A stretch of 64,000 bases of DNA from Lachnospiraceae bacterium (GCA_902363135.1 CABIZF010000002.1:186001-250000), one strand, 5' to 3'; positions 19,019 to 27,292 are shown, counted from the first letter of the stretch. The notes: generated from the sequence alone by a model not told the origin. Program-made: numbers and translations.

Positions 19019-19912
19019 GTGAGAGCAATCACGGAAGATTTCCTTCGCTATGAACTTCGAAGCAGCCAGCCGGAGGTGTATGTGATCCCCCAGGGAAAGA
19101 TTCTCACACCGGCAGCCCGGGAATACCTTCAGCAGCGTAAGATCCGCGTCGAAAAGGAAGGCGGATATACCTATACGCACCAGCTGAAGGCGCCGGTACA
19201 GAAGGCTGAGGAACCGGCGCCGGAAGAGAAAAAGGAGGCGCCAAAGAAGCCGGAGCCGACAGGCCGTCCGCATGTTGTGGCGACTGAGGTTCCGCCGCCG
19301 GAGGAAGTAGAGATCCCGGTGCAGGTAACTGTACCGAAACCCAAATATGTGGATTATGAGACAAATGCATATTATTATGAAAAGCCGGAGCACATGACTC
19401 AGCTCTTTGGAAACAAGCTGGTATGCAAGGATCATCCTCGTATCCTGTTCCGCGGCAAGCTGGATGCACTTCAGGCTGACGTGGTACTGGCGCAGGCGAT
19501 GATCCAGGCAGCCGGCGGCAGCACAACACTCCTGAATGATCTCGGAGATATTCTGAAGGATTTGCGGGAAATGATGAAATGTGAGGTGCTGGACGAAGAG
19601 ATGAAGGTGGATGCGGTCATCGGCCTGACCCACGAAGAGCTTCGTGCACAGTCTCATAACCCAATGAAGTATTACAATATCAAGCAGATGGTTCTGCCGG
19701 ATTATACAATGGGTACCGAGTATGCGATGCTGAACAAGCTGCGTACCTCAATCCGTGAGACGGAGGTGGCTGCATGCCAGGCCTTCCATGACGGGAAGAA
19801 GTATATCCGGACAGATATCATAGAAGAGCTGAATCGCTTATCCAGTGCACTGCACATCATGATGTGCCGTCATCTGGCAGGCTGGTACAGCGAAGACGGA
19901 GGAAATGAATGA
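19019..19912 (+). CDS. eutT: Cobalamin adenosyltransferase EutT
   Basis: 297 residues. It makes adenosylcobalamin for EutBC. It begins with GTG after GGGAGGAGGG (19002-19011). Residues 1-50 carry a short module with KILTPAAREYLQQRKIRVEK, residues about 60-115 are a Pro/Glu/Lys-rich linker, and the catalytic part starts near KPEHMTQLFGNKLVCKDHP with FRGKLDALQADVVLAQAM following. I do not see the CCxxC cysteine cluster of Salmonella EutT, so this would belong to the class without that metal site. It overlaps the next gene by four bases (ATGA). Confidence 0.9.
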   Translation: MRAITEDFLRYELRSSQPEVYVIPQGKILTPAAREYLQQRKIRVEKEGGYTYTHQLKAPVQKAEEPAPEEKKEAPKKPEPTGRPHVVATEVPPPEEVEIPVQVTVPKPKYVDYETNAYYYEKPEHMTQLFGNKLVCKDHPRILFRGKLDALQADVVLAQAMIQAAGGSTTLLNDLGDILKDLREMMKCEVLDEEMKVDAVIGLTHEELRAQSHNPMKYYNIKQMVLPDYTMGTEYAMLNKLRTSIRETEVAACQAFHDGKKYIRTDIIEELNRLSSALHIMMCRHLAGWYSEDGGNE

Positions 19913-20553
19913 GAGATCTGACAGCAGCTGTTGTGGATGCCGTCCATATGGCTGGATTTGTGGAAATTGAGGTATCGGCCAAACACGTACACCTTACACA
20001 GGAAGATGTGGAGGTACTGTTTGGAAAAGGTGCAAAGCTCGAGCCAAAGCGCCCGTTATCTCAGCCTGGCCAGTTCCTCTCCGAGCAGCGCGTGACGCTG
20101 ATCGGGCCGAAGAAGAGCATGGAGCGGGTAGCGGTATTAGGACCGGTTCGCAGTGCCACACAGGTAGAACTCTCAAAGAGCGATTGTGTGGCCCTTGGAG
20201 TCACAGCACCGGTAAGGGAATCCGGCGACATCGCCGGTTCCGGCTCGATCACGATTCAGGGTCCGTGCGGGACACTGGAAGTGAAGGAAGGAGTGATCAT
20301 CGCCCATAACCACATTCATGTCACAGAAGCAGATTCTGTGAAAATGAACCTGAAGGATAAGGAGCGTGTCGCGGTAGAAGTATTCAGCGACCGTCCGGTG
20401 ATCTTCAATGATGTAATCATCCGCGTCAGCAAGAATTTTTCCTGCCGGATGCACATCGATTTCGATGAGGCAAATGCCGCTTCGGTAAGTGGTTTTACAC
20501 TGGGACGGATCATCCGCAAGATTGAGACCGAAGGTGTAGGGCGAAGCAAATAA
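19909..20553 (+). CDS. pduL: Phosphotransacylase of PduL type (EutD role)
   Basis: 214 residues with two PduL (PF06130) repeats. It converts acetyl-CoA to acetyl phosphate and releases CoA for EutE within the shell. Metal-binding histidines appear in VSAKHVHLTQEDVEVLFG (about residues 24-41) and IIAHNHIHVTEADSVKMN (about 128-145). LGPVRSATQVELSKSDCVAL (about 70-89) is also typical. The first 20 residues form a short amphipathic helix that may direct encapsulation. Firmicutes eut loci generally use this enzyme in place of the Pta-like EutD of enterobacteria. Confidence 0.93.
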   Translation: MRDLTAAVVDAVHMAGFVEIEVSAKHVHLTQEDVEVLFGKGAKLEPKRPLSQPGQFLSEQRVTLIGPKKSMERVAVLGPVRSATQVELSKSDCVALGVTAPVRESGDIAGSGSITIQGPCGTLEVKEGVIIAHNHIHVTEADSVKMNLKDKERVAVEVFSDRPVIFNDVIIRVSKNFSCRMHIDFDEANAASVSGFTLGRIIRKIETEGVGRSK

Positions 20554-20573
20554 ACAAAAGGAGTTAAGGATAT

Positions 20574-21401
20574 ATGATGGATTTGCAGCGTGTCAATGCG
20601 TATATGAGCAAGGTGGAGGAGTCCGAGAAGAACGTACTTCCTCACGAAGGAAAACGGCTCAAGACCGGTCTGGATCTGGGAACTGCCTATATTGTACTTG
20701 TAGTACTGGATGAAAACAACCAGCCGGTAGCCTGTGAAAAGCGGGCGGCGAGTGTGCTTCGGGATGGTGTAGTTGTAGATTACAGCGGGGCATGCAGGAT
20801 TGTCCGGGAACTGAAGGAAAAGCTGGAGGAGCGTCTGGGCGAGGAGCTCATCGACTGTGCCATTGCCATGCCTGCAGGAACGGAATCCAGCACGCGGACA
20901 CACCAGTATGTAGCGGAGTCCGCCGGCTTTGAGGTAACAAATATCGTTGATGAGCCGACCGCTGCAAATGCCATCTATCAGATTTCGGACGGAGTTGTCG
21001 TCGATATCGGCGGCGGTACGACCGGACTTGCGATCCTCCATGACGGGAAGGTCGTACAGATCGAAGATGAGCCGACCGGCGGTACGCACCTCTCACTGGT
21101 GCTGGCCGGGAACTATCATGTATCCTTTGCAGAAGCAGAAGCAATCAAGCAGGATTATGCCAGACATAAAGAGATCCTGCCGGTCGTGCGGCCGGTGCTC
21201 GAGAAGATGGCAACGATCGTCCGCAAATATGTCGATCCGTCAAAGATCGATACGATTTATCTTTGCGGCGGTACGACCTGTCTGACCGGGATTGAGGGAA
21301 TCTTTGAGAAGGTCACCGGTATCCATACGGTCAAGCCGGCGAACCCGTTTCTGGTAACACCGGCTGGAATTGCGAGAAATTGTATCCTTTCTGAAGGGTA
21401 A
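20574..21401 (+). CDS. eutJ: EutJ, Hsp70/actin-like protein
   Basis: 275 residues. The fold is that of a chaperone-like ATPase: TGLDLGTAYIVLVVLDENNQ (about residues 26-45), AMPAGTESSTRTHQYVAESA (about 98-117), VDEPTAANAIYQISDGVVVD (about 125-144), then IGGGTTGLAILHDG. EutJ is conserved in eut operons, but its client is not firmly established; assembly or reactivation has been suggested. Two adjacent ATG codons follow AAAGGAG. Confidence 0.92.
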   Translation: MMDLQRVNAYMSKVEESEKNVLPHEGKRLKTGLDLGTAYIVLVVLDENNQPVACEKRAASVLRDGVVVDYSGACRIVRELKEKLEERLGEELIDCAIAMPAGTESSTRTHQYVAESAGFEVTNIVDEPTAANAIYQISDGVVVDIGGGTTGLAILHDGKVVQIEDEPTGGTHLSLVLAGNYHVSFAEAEAIKQDYARHKEILPVVRPVLEKMATIVRKYVDPSKIDTIYLCGGTTCLTGIEGIFEKVTGIHTVKPANPFLVTPAGIARNCILSEG

Positions 21402-21418
21402 TTCAGAAGAAAGGAGAA

Positions 21419-22246
21419 ATGGTGGAAAGAAATGAAATGGTTGAGCAGATTCTTTCCCGTGTGATGGAAAAGCTGGCAGCGGCCGGTGAGACCGTCACCG
21501 AGACAGAACTGATGCAGTCGCTTGCATCAGCTGCTGCACCGCTTCCGGGTCTGCTGGTTCTGACGCAGGAGCATGGCACAGACTGCCATAAGCTGCTGGA
21601 GAGTCCGCGGATTAAGGAAAAGTACCGTACCGGCTGTGCCCTTCTGAATGAAGGCGAGACGACCTTGGACGGGATAGAGGCAGTAGTTCTGTTTAATCTG
21701 ACGACAGAAGCGATGTGCAAGCTGGCATCCGGTATTACCGACACGTCATATACAAAGCTTGCAGCGCAGGCACTTCTCATGGGGAAAAAGCTTTACGTGC
21801 CAAGAGAAGAGGTGGAGCTTTACAAGTATCCGGTAGGCGGGCTTGGCTCCTACCAGTGCATGCTGCAGGCACAGCTGACAAAGCTTGTATCCTTCGGACT
21901 GAAGATCTGCCCGCTGGCAGAGCTGGAGGACTGCATTTTAGGAGAGAACTCCTGCGAAGCAGCACCGGAGCAGCAAAAGGAAGAGGCAGGCGGCGCAGAT
22001 ACATGCGGCGAGAAGGTGACGGCGCAGGAGACGGCGCCTGAGGCACCGGAAGCAGCGCCGGCACCGGCGGAAGAACCGGAACCGGAAAAAGAAATCACAT
22101 TTTCCAAAAAAGTGATTACCGAGCGTGATATCATTGAAGCTAATCGCGACGGTGTAAAAGTAATTCGTATAACAGAAAGAAATATTTTAACTGCACTTGC
22201 AAAAGATGCAGCATCAGCAAGAAATATTCGACTGGTTCGTGAGTAA
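21419..22246 (+). CDS. BMC-associated protein of unknown function (eut_hyp-like)
   Basis: 275 residues. I recognise it only as a protein repeatedly found in Firmicutes eut loci, similar to the family annotated as TIGR02536. The N terminus (NEMVEQILSRVMEKLAAAGE) is an amphipathic helix of the encapsulation type. Residues about 40-170 form a flavoprotein-like or Rossmann-like core (EAVVLFNLTTEAMCKLASG; AAQALLMGKKLYVPREEVEL). Residues about 180-225 are a Glu/Ala/Pro linker, and the tail (RITERNILTALAKDAASARN) resembles the N-terminal module of EutT. The ATG at 21419 is only two bases from GGAG, so the next codon, a GTG at 21422, may be the real start. Confidence 0.6.
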   Translation: MVERNEMVEQILSRVMEKLAAAGETVTETELMQSLASAAAPLPGLLVLTQEHGTDCHKLLESPRIKEKYRTGCALLNEGETTLDGIEAVVLFNLTTEAMCKLASGITDTSYTKLAAQALLMGKKLYVPREEVELYKYPVGGLGSYQCMLQAQLTKLVSFGLKICPLAELEDCILGENSCEAAPEQQKEEAGGADTCGEKVTAQETAPEAPEAAPAPAEEPEPEKEITFSKKVITERDIIEANRDGVKVIRITERNILTALAKDAASARNIRLVRE

Positions 22247-22266
22247 TGAGCGACAGGGCAGCTTGC

Positions 22267-22314
22267 GTATCACTCACAGCAGTCCGATGGAACCCGTCAG
22301 ATGGTGAGTGATAC
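22267..22314 (+). other. Hairpin ahead of eutN
   Basis: A perfect 11-base inverted repeat, GTATCACTCAC (22267-22277) and GTGAGTGATAC (22304-22314), fills most of the 88-base gap before eutN and ends just ahead of its AAAGGAG site. There is no U run. It could be a processing or stability element, or a protein-binding RNA site. Confidence 0.55.
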
Positions 22315-22334
22315 AAGAGCAAAGGAGAATAAAT

Positions 22335-22616
22335 ATGCAGGTTGCAAAGGTGATAGGAAATATTTGGGCGACAAGAAAAGAGGAGAAGCTCTCAGGACTG
22401 AAGCTGCTCCTTGTAAAGCCACTCGATGTACTGGATGAAACAGTAGACAAATCACCCTTGGTTGCCGCTGATACGATCGGAGCCGGAGTCGGTGAGACCG
22501 TTATTATTGTAGGCGGAAGCTCTGCGAGAAATGCAGCCGGTGACGTATCCATTCCGGTGGATGCGACGGTAGTAGGAATCGTGGATGATCTGGAGATTGA
22601 CCGGTCGGTTCTTTGA
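22335..22616 (+). CDS. eutN: BMC vertex protein EutN
   Basis: 93 residues of the EutN/CcmL family (PF03319), which forms pentamers that cap the shell vertices. The start MQVAKVIGNIWATRKEEKL is typical, as are VAADTIGAGVGETVIIVGGS (about residues 45-64) and IPVDATVVGIVDDLEID near the end. The start at 22335 follows AAAGGAG; nine extra codons upstream in frame overlap the hairpin and lack a site. Confidence 0.95.
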   Translation: MQVAKVIGNIWATRKEEKLSGLKLLLVKPLDVLDETVDKSPLVAADTIGAGVGETVIIVGGSSARNAAGDVSIPVDATVVGIVDDLEIDRSVL

Positions 22617-22646
22617 CCTGAATCATGAGAGAAAAGAGGGTTGCCA

Positions 22647-23996
22647 ATGAACCTGATAGAAATGGTAAAGGCTGCAGGAGTTGTGGGCGCCGGAGGCGCC
22701 GGCTTCCCGACCCATGTGAAGCTGAATACAAACGTAGAATATTTTATTGTGAATGCCGCTGAGTGTGAGCCGCTGATCGAGACAGACAAATACCTGTGCC
22801 GCACATTTGCAGACCGGATCATCCGCACGATTCCGCAGATCGCAGAGGCGATCGGCGCTTCGAAGAAGGTTATTGCCTTAAAGGGTGCATATGAAAAAGA
22901 AATCGCAGCACTTAAGGTGGCGATCCGTGAGCAGAACAGCGACGTGGAGATCTTTGAGCTTGGATATTTTTATCCGGCAGGCGATGAGCAGACACTGATT
23001 CAGCAGGTAACAGGCAGATGCGTACCGGAGCGGGGGCTTCCATCCGATGTCGGATGTGTAGTTGATAATGTGGGCACGGTACTGAACATTGCAGATGCTC
23101 TGGAAGGAAAGGCTGTCACAGAGAAATATCTTTCCGTAGTCGGAGAGGTAGAGCATCCCATCCAGCTGCGCGTACCGATCGGCACTCCGGTGCTGGAGTG
23201 TGTAAAGGCAGCGCATCCGACCGTTTCGGATTTCGCACTGATTATGGGCGGACCGATGATGGGAAAGCAGCTGACCGAACAGGCGGTGATGGAGCAGGCA
23301 GTGGTGACCAAGACGACCGGTAACATTCTGGTACTTCCGAAGGATCATTATCTGTTCCGGAAGGCATCCCTTCCGATGGAGACGGTTCGGAAACAGACCA
23401 AGAGTGCCTGTCTTCAGTGCAAAATGTGTACAGAGCTTTGTCCGAGATATCTGATCGGTCATCAGATCCATCCGAATTTGATGATGCGCGGGCTGTGGCT
23501 TGAACCGACGATCACGGACAATGAAGAGTATCTGCGCATGTACGGAGAGGCAGCGAACTGCTGCAGCTGCGGCGTGTGTGAGATGTTCGCCTGTCCCATG
23601 GGGCTTTCTCCGCGTAAGGTCAACGATTATTTCAAAGCGGAGTTTCGAAAGAGAGGCATTCAGGTGCCGAAGAACCCGGAGGCTCACGCAAGAGAGTTCG
23701 TGCAGGAGCGGAAGACCCCGACGAACCGTCTGGTGGCAAGGCTGAATTTAAGCCAGTATTATGGAAAACATCCGAAGACATGCGAGGAACTGACAGTGGA
23801 TACCGTATTTATCCCGTTTTCACAGCACATCGGGCGACCGGCAGTCGCTGTGAAACAGGCAGGAGAGACCGTTGCAAAGGGTGAGCTCATCGCAGCCGCT
23901 GCAGAAGGGCTTTCTGCCAACATTCATTCCAGCGTAGATGGAGTGATCGAAGAGATTACGGATAAAGGTGCACGCATAACGTGCAGAAAGGAGTGA
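22647..23996 (+). CDS. pduS: PduS/RnfC-like flavin and iron-sulphur cobalamin reductase
   Basis: 449 residues. In the propanediol system PduS reduces cobalamin for the adenosyltransferase and may pass electrons through the shell. The N terminus carries the nucleotide/flavin-binding stretch GVVGAGGAGFPTHVKLN. Two [4Fe-4S] motifs follow: CLQCKMCTELCP (about residues 255-266) and CCSCGVCEMFACP (about 306-318). The C-terminal 80 residues look like the RnfC barrel-sandwich domain. A TTG six bases upstream is in frame, but it abuts the GAGGG site (22636-22640), so ATG 22647 is taken as the start. It is followed after four bases by a PduT-like gene, the expected partner. Confidence 0.85.
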   Translation: MNLIEMVKAAGVVGAGGAGFPTHVKLNTNVEYFIVNAAECEPLIETDKYLCRTFADRIIRTIPQIAEAIGASKKVIALKGAYEKEIAALKVAIREQNSDVEIFELGYFYPAGDEQTLIQQVTGRCVPERGLPSDVGCVVDNVGTVLNIADALEGKAVTEKYLSVVGEVEHPIQLRVPIGTPVLECVKAAHPTVSDFALIMGGPMMGKQLTEQAVMEQAVVTKTTGNILVLPKDHYLFRKASLPMETVRKQTKSACLQCKMCTELCPRYLIGHQIHPNLMMRGLWLEPTITDNEEYLRMYGEAANCCSCGVCEMFACPMGLSPRKVNDYFKAEFRKRGIQVPKNPEAHAREFVQERKTPTNRLVARLNLSQYYGKHPKTCEELTVDTVFIPFSQHIGRPAVAVKQAGETVAKGELIAAAAEGLSANIHSSVDGVIEEITDKGARITCRKE

Positions 23997-24000
23997 GGAT

Positions 24001-24540
24001 ATGGGCCTGGCAATTGGTATGGTGGAGCTGAACAGCATCGCCAGAGGCATTGAGACCTGTGATTATATGGTCAAGGCAGCACAGATTCAATTACTCCGTT
24101 CGTCCACAGTATGTCCCGGAAAGTATCTGATCCTGATCGGAGGAGAAACGGGAGATGTCCGTGCATCCATGAAAGAGGGAATGCTTCGGGGCGGAGAATG
24201 TGTCGTAGACACACTTATGCTTCCGAACGTACATCCGTCGCTGATTCCTGCTATGAGCGGGACTACACAGGTACCGGGGTACGGAGCAGTCGGTGTACTG
24301 GAGTTTTTCTCAGTGGCATCCGCGATCACAGCGGCAGACGTGGCAGCGAAGGCTGCAAATGTGACGCTGCTGGAGGTACATATTGGCTACGCCATCGGAG
24401 GAAAGGGTTATGTCACCCTGACAGGTGATGTGGGAGCGGTGAAGGCAGCAGTAGAAGCAGCTTCCCGCGGCAGCGAGCTGTTGGTAGGCACCACAGTGAT
24501 CCCGCGTCCGTCCAAGACATTATTCAATTCGCTGCTTTAA
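24001..24540 (+). CDS. pduT: PduT-like tandem BMC shell protein
   Basis: 179 residues with two BMC domains (residues 3-88 and 96-176) that would form pseudohexameric trimers. Cys38, in SSTVCPGKYLILIGG, sits where PduT holds a [4Fe-4S] cluster at its pore. Other motifs are GMVELNSIARGIETCDYMVK, GAVGVLEFFSVASAITAADV and STTVIP-like ends (GTTVIPRPSKTLF). Next to the PduS-like gene it suggests electron transfer across the shell, likely to recycle cobalamin or redox cofactor. Confidence 0.87.
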   Translation: MGLAIGMVELNSIARGIETCDYMVKAAQIQLLRSSTVCPGKYLILIGGETGDVRASMKEGMLRGGECVVDTLMLPNVHPSLIPAMSGTTQVPGYGAVGVLEFFSVASAITAADVAAKAANVTLLEVHIGYAIGGKGYVTLTGDVGAVKAAVEAASRGSELLVGTTVIPRPSKTLFNSLL

Positions 24541-24619
24541 AACTGAATAGAAAAAAACGTGACTGAGTAATCCTGCAAAATGAGGGACATAAGTGTGGGG
24601 TTCAGGGAAAGGAGCAAAA

Positions 24620-25813
24620 ATGAGCGTATTTACAAACAGCATTTCAGACTGGGTGCACAATATCTCAATTAACTCTGTCATTATGATGATCATGATGATC
24701 TTCATGCTGGTAGGAGCAATTGACAAGATTCGTGGAAACAAAAAGGGCTACGGTGAGAAGTTCGAAGAGGGCTTCAACGCGATTGGACCGCTGGCGATCT
24801 CCATGGCCGGAGTAGTAGCAGCAGCACCGGTACTCGCAACGATCTTAGGACCGGTTATTAAGCCGATCTACAATTTATTCGGTGCAGATTCTTCCATGTT
24901 CGCAACAACACTGCTTGCATGTGACATGGGCGGTTACCCGCTGGCAATGGAGCTGGCAGGCGACAATGTGGCAATCGGTAAATTCGCAGGACTGATCCTC
25001 GGAACCATGATGGGACCGACAATCGTATTTACAATTCCGGTAGCACTTGGAATTATCTCCAAGGACGACCGTTCATATCTGGGCGCAGGTGTTCTGGCTG
25101 GTCTGATTACCGTTCCGATCGGATGTATCGTTGGTGGTGTGGCAATGAGCGCAATGACCGAGTATAAGATTGGTGTAGGAACCATTCTTCAGAACCTGAT
25201 TCCGGTTATCATTATCGCAGCTCTGATCGTTATCGGTCTGTGGTTCGCACCGGCAAAGATGATCAACGGCTTCAATGTATTTGGTACAGGCGTTACAGTT
25301 GTTATTACCGTTTTCACAGCAATCGCAGTATTCGAGCAGATCACAGGAATCATGTTCCCGCTGTTCGACGTAATGGCAATAAAGGATGAAGTGACAGGTC
25401 TTTCTCCTCTTGACAGCGGTCTTCTGACCTGCGGCCAGATCGGTATCGTTCTGATCGGTGCATTCCCGATGGTTGAGTGGATTACACGTACCTTCGGCGG
25501 CGTACTGAAGAAGCTCGGTGGAGCACTTGGAATCAACGAGCAGGCATCTGCCGGCATGGTAGCAAACCTTGCAAACAACATCGCTATGTTTAATATCCTG
25601 GGCGAGATGGATCCGAAGGGTAAGCTCCTCAACGTAGCATTTGCAGTATCTGCAGCATTCGTATTTGGTGACCACCTTGGATTCACCGCTGGTGTAGACC
25701 AGGCTATGGTTACTCCGGTTATCATCGGTAAGCTGGTAGCTGGTATCACAGCTCTGATCGTAGCAAATCTCCTTGCTCCGAAGCTTCTTAGCAAGATTAA
25801 ATCCGCAAAATAA
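24620..25813 (+). CDS. eutH: Ethanolamine permease EutH
   Basis: 397 residues with about ten to eleven membrane segments. EutH carries ethanolamine into the cell. Typical segments are IMMIMMIFMLVGAIDKIRGN (about residues 17-36), LLACDMGGYPLAMELAGDNV (about 99-118), LILGTMMGPTIVFTIPVALG (about 125-144) and AFVFGDHLGFTAGVDQAM (about 349-366). The start at 24620 has AAAGGAG; the frame is open nine codons further up from a GTG without a site. Confidence 0.94.
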   Translation: MSVFTNSISDWVHNISINSVIMMIMMIFMLVGAIDKIRGNKKGYGEKFEEGFNAIGPLAISMAGVVAAAPVLATILGPVIKPIYNLFGADSSMFATTLLACDMGGYPLAMELAGDNVAIGKFAGLILGTMMGPTIVFTIPVALGIISKDDRSYLGAGVLAGLITVPIGCIVGGVAMSAMTEYKIGVGTILQNLIPVIIIAALIVIGLWFAPAKMINGFNVFGTGVTVVITVFTAIAVFEQITGIMFPLFDVMAIKDEVTGLSPLDSGLLTCGQIGIVLIGAFPMVEWITRTFGGVLKKLGGALGINEQASAGMVANLANNIAMFNILGEMDPKGKLLNVAFAVSAAFVFGDHLGFTAGVDQAMVTPVIIGKLVAGITALIVANLLAPKLLSKIKSAK

Positions 25814-25870
25814 GAGCAGGCGAAGAAACTGACAGCCTGAGTAAGCTCAGGCAGGAAAAGAGAATGAATC

Positions 25871-25914
25871 TACAGCCCGGGAGGAGGCAGAACATGCTAA
25901 AATGCCGGGCTGTA
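25871..25914 (+). other. Hairpin between eutH and eutQ
   Basis: TACAGCCCGG (25871-25880) pairs with CCGGGCTGTA (25905-25914). A smaller stem CCTGAGTAAGCTCAGG lies just before it (about 25837-25852). Neither is followed by a U run, so readthrough into eutQ is expected. Confidence 0.5.
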
Positions 25915-25948
25915 AATAGAGTCAGGATCGGAAAGGAATACAGACATT

Positions 25949-26389
25949 ATGAATATTAGTGAAGAACTGATTCGTGAGATTATTACAAAAGTAGTAGAGT
26001 CAGCCGCAAGTGAGAAGAAAGCATCTGACTGCGGATTTGAGAAACACATTGATCCGAGCGGAATCATCGGAATTAAGACTTCTACCGTAAAATGTGAGCC
26101 GTTTGAACAGGATGGCGTGGCATTAAAGGATGTCGTTACCTTGGAAGAGGCTCCGCGCATGGGCTGTGGCGTGATGGAACTGGATCACACCAGCTTTGAG
26201 TGGACGCTCACCTATGATGAGTACGACATCGTACTCGAGGGAACCCTTGAGATCGAGATCGATGGCAGAATCGTTTCCGGAGGCCCGGGCGATATCATCT
26301 ACATCCCGAAGGGAAGCCATATTCACTTCCAGACAAAGGACAAATGCCGCTACGTTTACACCGTATATCCGGCTAACTGGGCAGAATAG
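25949..26389 (+). CDS. eutQ: EutQ cupin protein
   Basis: 146 residues, shorter than enterobacterial EutQ (about 230) because the N-terminal part is reduced to a helix (NISEELIREIITKVVESAAS) of the encapsulation type. The cupin barrel spans about residues 45-140 (MELDHTSFEWTLTYDEYDIV; GTLEIEIDGRIVSGGPGDII; YIPKGSHIHFQTKDKCRYV). Salmonella EutQ has reported acetate kinase activity, so EutP and EutQ may both work on acetyl phosphate. Confidence 0.92.
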   Translation: MNISEELIREIITKVVESAASEKKASDCGFEKHIDPSGIIGIKTSTVKCEPFEQDGVALKDVVTLEEAPRMGCGVMELDHTSFEWTLTYDEYDIVLEGTLEIEIDGRIVSGGPGDIIYIPKGSHIHFQTKDKCRYVYTVYPANWAE

Positions 26390-26488
26390 TCAAGCGATTC
26401 CCTGAAGCGTAATGGCCGGCAGCCGGACAGGTCGGAGGCGGTCAGAACGGCTAAGGAGAGTCGTCATAGTGCCAGTAAGGAGAAAACT

Positions 26489-26965
26489 ATGAATTTGCAT
26501 CTGAAGCAGGGATATTATAAGGATATCCGGGCCTGCGAGGAAATTGCAAAAGACTCCGTCTTGTACGAGCGTTACTTTGCGAATGATTACCGGACAGAGG
26601 ATTATGTCCGTGCTTATTTTCCGGATGACGGGAAGGGACGCCTCTATTTTGCAGAGACCTCAAAAGGGGAAAGGGCCGGACTCATGGTCATCAGCCGGAA
26701 TGGCTTTACGAATGAGTACCATTATCTGGCGCTCCTGTGTGTAAAAAAGGAATTCAGAGGGCAGGGCGTAGGAGCATGGCTTCTGGAGCAGTTCGAGCAG
26801 ATGGGCCGCGAGGATGGAAGAAGAAAAGCATCTCTGACGGTCAGCGATTTCAATGTAAAAGCGTTCGAATTTTATAAGGCGAACGGTTACTATGAGGTCG
26901 GAATCATTCCGAATGCGCTGACGGATGGAATCGGCGAGCACCTGATGCTGAAGGATCTTTGCTGA
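26489..26965 (+). CDS. GNAT family N-acetyltransferase
   Basis: 158 residues. The acetyl-CoA site is seen in LLCVKKEFRGQGVGAWLLEQ (about residues 84-103), with VSDFNVKAFEFYKANGYYEV (about 115-134) forming the usual C-terminal half. The target is unknown. It is the last gene in line with eutQ (99-base gap with an AAGGAG site), so it may be read with the operon, where acetyl-CoA is plentiful, but no functional tie is visible. Confidence 0.8.
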   Translation: MNLHLKQGYYKDIRACEEIAKDSVLYERYFANDYRTEDYVRAYFPDDGKGRLYFAETSKGERAGLMVISRNGFTNEYHYLALLCVKKEFRGQGVGAWLLEQFEQMGREDGRRKASLTVSDFNVKAFEFYKANGYYEVGIIPNALTDGIGEHLMLKDLC

Positions 26966-27089
26966 TCTTGCGATAAGCAAAAAGGCTGCAGGATTTCTAT
27001 ATGGAAATAAGGAAGGGCAGGGGTTGTTATGCAGTTGCGTGACGGCTCCTGTTTTACTTTATTTTTACCCGTTTTACAGGGAAAAAGGT

Positions 27090-27118
27090 TTGACATTTTT
27101 TTTGTCGGGTAGTATAAC
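27090..27118 (+). promoter_or_regulatory. Strong promoter of mgtE
   Basis: TTGACA (27090-27095) and TATAAC (27113-27118) with 17-base spacing. Transcription from about 27125 gives a leader of about 380 bases before mgtE. The preceding stretch 26966-27089 holds no gene that I can support. Confidence 0.8.
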
Positions 27119-27150
27119 TGAACAGGGAAAATATTATCCCGATGCAAAAC

Positions 27151-27175
27151 AGAAGCACGAAGCGGAGCGATCCGC
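27151..27175 (+). other. GNRA-type hairpin in the mgtE leader
   Basis: Within the leader, GCGGA and TCCGC close the loop GCGA (about 27160-27173), a GNRA tetraloop, preceded by CGAAGC. It lies between the transcription start and the leader peptide gene. A related sequence (CGAAGCG...CCGC, then TTTA and ATGG) recurs at about 27388-27418. This points to a structured RNA, but I cannot match it to a named riboswitch. Confidence 0.4.
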
Positions 27176-27202
27176 GGACTTTACATGGAAAGGAGTGTCA
27201 TT

Positions 27203-27292
27203 ATGGACAGTTCAGACAGTCATGGTCGATTATGGAACGGCGGCACATGGATGATATGGAATGCAGTAGTTACACTCCGGAAGGAACTGTAG
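27203..27292 (+). CDS. 29-residue leader peptide of mgtE
   Basis: An open frame of 29 codons starts at ATG 27203, seven bases after AAAGGAG (27189-27195), and ends at TAG 27290-27292. The peptide starts acidic (MDSSDSHGRL), has three tryptophans (WNGGTWMIWN) and ends TLRKEL. The stop codon lies in the descending arm of the terminator at 27268-27299. Its own ribosome binding site, GGAGTGT (27192-27198), is exactly complementary to ACACTCC (27272-27278), which also belongs to the ascending part of that terminator. This arrangement is that of a translation-coupled attenuator. I do not know a named family for the peptide. Confidence 0.6.
   Translation: MDSSDSHGRLWNGGTWMIWNAVVTLRKEL

Noticed and set aside
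27030..27060. Fluoride riboswitch tail (GACGGCTCCTG)
   Set aside because: The resemblance is short, the GGCGATGG part is absent, and the sequence lies before the mgtE promoter.
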